Shown piece after piece: positions 31,751 to 32,479 of a stretch of DNA of 32,479 nucleotides. The position numbers were made by a program, and so were the translations under genes. The notes under the pieces were generated by a model, which did no database searches, was not told where the DNA came from, and worked only from the letters and a program-made list of their open reading frames with translations. Position 1 is the first letter of the stretch, and every line of letters starts with the position of its first letter. Source of the DNA: Halovivax sp. (GTDB lineage Archaea; Halobacteriota; Halobacteria; Halobacteriales; Natrialbaceae); NCBI GenBank assembly GCA_007119345.1, contig SKPV01000037.1, forward strand, positions 1 to 32,479, given 5' to 3'.

Positions 31751-32440
31751 ATGCTCACCGGTCTCGCCTGGCTCGCGCTCGAGGTGAAGTACCTCGACCC
31801 GGCGCGGTCGTTCTACGAGGAGCGGCTCGATCTGTCGGTCCGCGCGGACGCCGTCGACGAGGTCCGCTACGCGGCCGGCGACAGCGAACTGGTTCTCAGG
31901 CGACCGTCCGGCGTCCCGCGCGGCGGCTTGCACACCCACTACGCCTGTTCGATTCCCGTCGGCGAGTACGACGACTGGTGGGACCGACTCGCCGCGACAC
32001 ACGAGCTGGCCGAATCGCGCTTCGGCGACGTCCGATCGCTGTACCTGTACGATCCGGACGGCAACTGCGTCGAACTCGGCCAGCGGGACGTGGCGGGTCC
32101 GGGCGTCGACGGCATCTTCGAGATCGCCCTCGAGGTCGAGTCGCTGGAGCGTGCCGAGTCGTTCTACGAGGTGTTGGGGTTCGAGACGGTCGACCGCGGC
32201 GAGGAGCGCCGGCGGGTGCGCATGCAGGGGCCGGTGGCGATCGAGCTGTGGGAACCACAGCTGGGCATCGCCGACGCCCGCGGCGGCGTCCACGTCGACG
32301 TCGGCTTTCGCGCACCGGAACCGGCCGACGCGGCCGCCGCCGTCGCGGATCGCGCCTGCGAGGTCGAATACGGGTCCGACGAAGCGGTGATCCGCGACCC
32401 GGACGGCCACTACCTGACGGTCCGATCCGAGGACAGTTGA
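31751..32440 (+). CDS. Two-domain VOC (glyoxalase/dioxygenase fold) protein
   Basis: A 229-residue protein made of two vicinal-oxygen-chelate modules. The first (about 5-110) begins LAWLALEVKYLDPARSFYEERLDL and ends LYLYDPDGNCVELGQ; the second (about 122-226) begins FEIALEVESLERAESFYEVLGFE and ends AVIRDPDGHYLTVRS. The repeated pattern of an xxSFYExxLxF helix and a DPDG turn is typical of VOC proteins such as glyoxalases, extradiol dioxygenases and resistance proteins. The specific reaction is not readable. The gene is divergent from the phosphoribosyltransferase and has its own TATA box. Confidence 0.88.
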   Translation: MLTGLAWLALEVKYLDPARSFYEERLDLSVRADAVDEVRYAAGDSELVLRRPSGVPRGGLHTHYACSIPVGEYDDWWDRLAATHELAESRFGDVRSLYLYDPDGNCVELGQRDVAGPGVDGIFEIALEVESLERAESFYEVLGFETVDRGEERRRVRMQGPVAIELWEPQLGIADARGGVHVDVGFRAPEPADAAAAVADRACEVEYGSDEAVIRDPDGHYLTVRSEDS

Positions 32441-32479
32441 GGGGTCGGCGACGCGTCCGGAACCGGTCGTCGACCTGGA

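Noticed and set aside
1..32479. tRNA, rRNA, insertion sequences, prophage or defence system
   Set aside because: I saw no cloverleaf-like tRNA sequence, rRNA motif, transposase, integrase, toxin-antitoxin or restriction gene; base composition is uniform throughout.

Overview
The window looks like a chromosomal segment of a haloarchaeon (class Halobacteria). The DNA is very GC-rich and the proteins are rich in Asp, Glu, Ala and Val and poor in Lys. Several gene types are typical of the group: a split methylmalonyl-CoA mutase with a separate B12 subunit, an HTH_10 (bacterio-opsin-activator type) regulator, GatB, an archaeal SMC/ScpA pair and a Tat-exported lipoprotein. Several promoters have a TATA-like box about 25-28 nt before the start codon, as expected for leaderless transcripts. 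I see no rRNA, tRNA, CRISPR array, transposase, integrase or phage gene. The sequence reads as a stable housekeeping region.

Layout. 1-764 (minus): cobalamin-binding methylmalonyl-CoA mutase subunit overlapping a MeaB-type GTPase that is cut by the window edge. 971-1645 (plus): HD phosphohydrolase. 1803-2486 (minus): LysE-type exporter. 2609-6832 (minus): a 1,407-residue fusion of an HEAT-repeat array to a PQQ-like beta-propeller, the most unusual protein here. 7006-9501 (minus): DNA topoisomerase I. 9854-11221 (minus): serine beta-lactamase-fold hydrolase. 11454-12032 (minus): DoxX-like membrane protein. 12247-13731 (plus): MATE exporter. 13967-15205 (plus): site-2 protease with CBS domains. 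15282-15719 (plus): universal stress protein. 15850-16425 (plus): cupin with two zinc ribbons. 16552-18039 (minus): gatB. 18164-19021 (minus): short-chain dehydrogenase resembling 3-hydroxybutyrate dehydrogenase. 19280-19996 (plus): HTH_10 regulator. 20224-25332 (minus): complete branched-chain amino acid type ABC importer (binding protein, two permeases, two ATPases). 25764-30912 (plus): small coiled-coil protein, smc and scpA. 30926-31621 (minus): phosphoribosyltransferase. 31751-32440 (plus): two-domain VOC/glyoxalase protein.

How genes may work together. Branched-chain amino acid uptake, a hydroxybutyrate-type dehydrogenase and the methylmalonyl-CoA mutase/MeaB pair would fit amino acid or propionyl-CoA catabolism, although they are not one operon. 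The coiled-coil protein, SMC and ScpA form a chromosome-organisation operon. The M50-CBS protease and the UspA protein are adjacent proteins with possible adenine-nucleotide-binding domains.

The most curious DNA-level signal is a set of at least six unrelated short repeats in the gaps between genes. Two of them begin at the 3' end of a gene (MATE and cupin), have unit lengths divisible by three, and alternate between TGA and CGA at the stop-codon position. This suggests C-terminal tails that can be lengthened or shortened by one transition.
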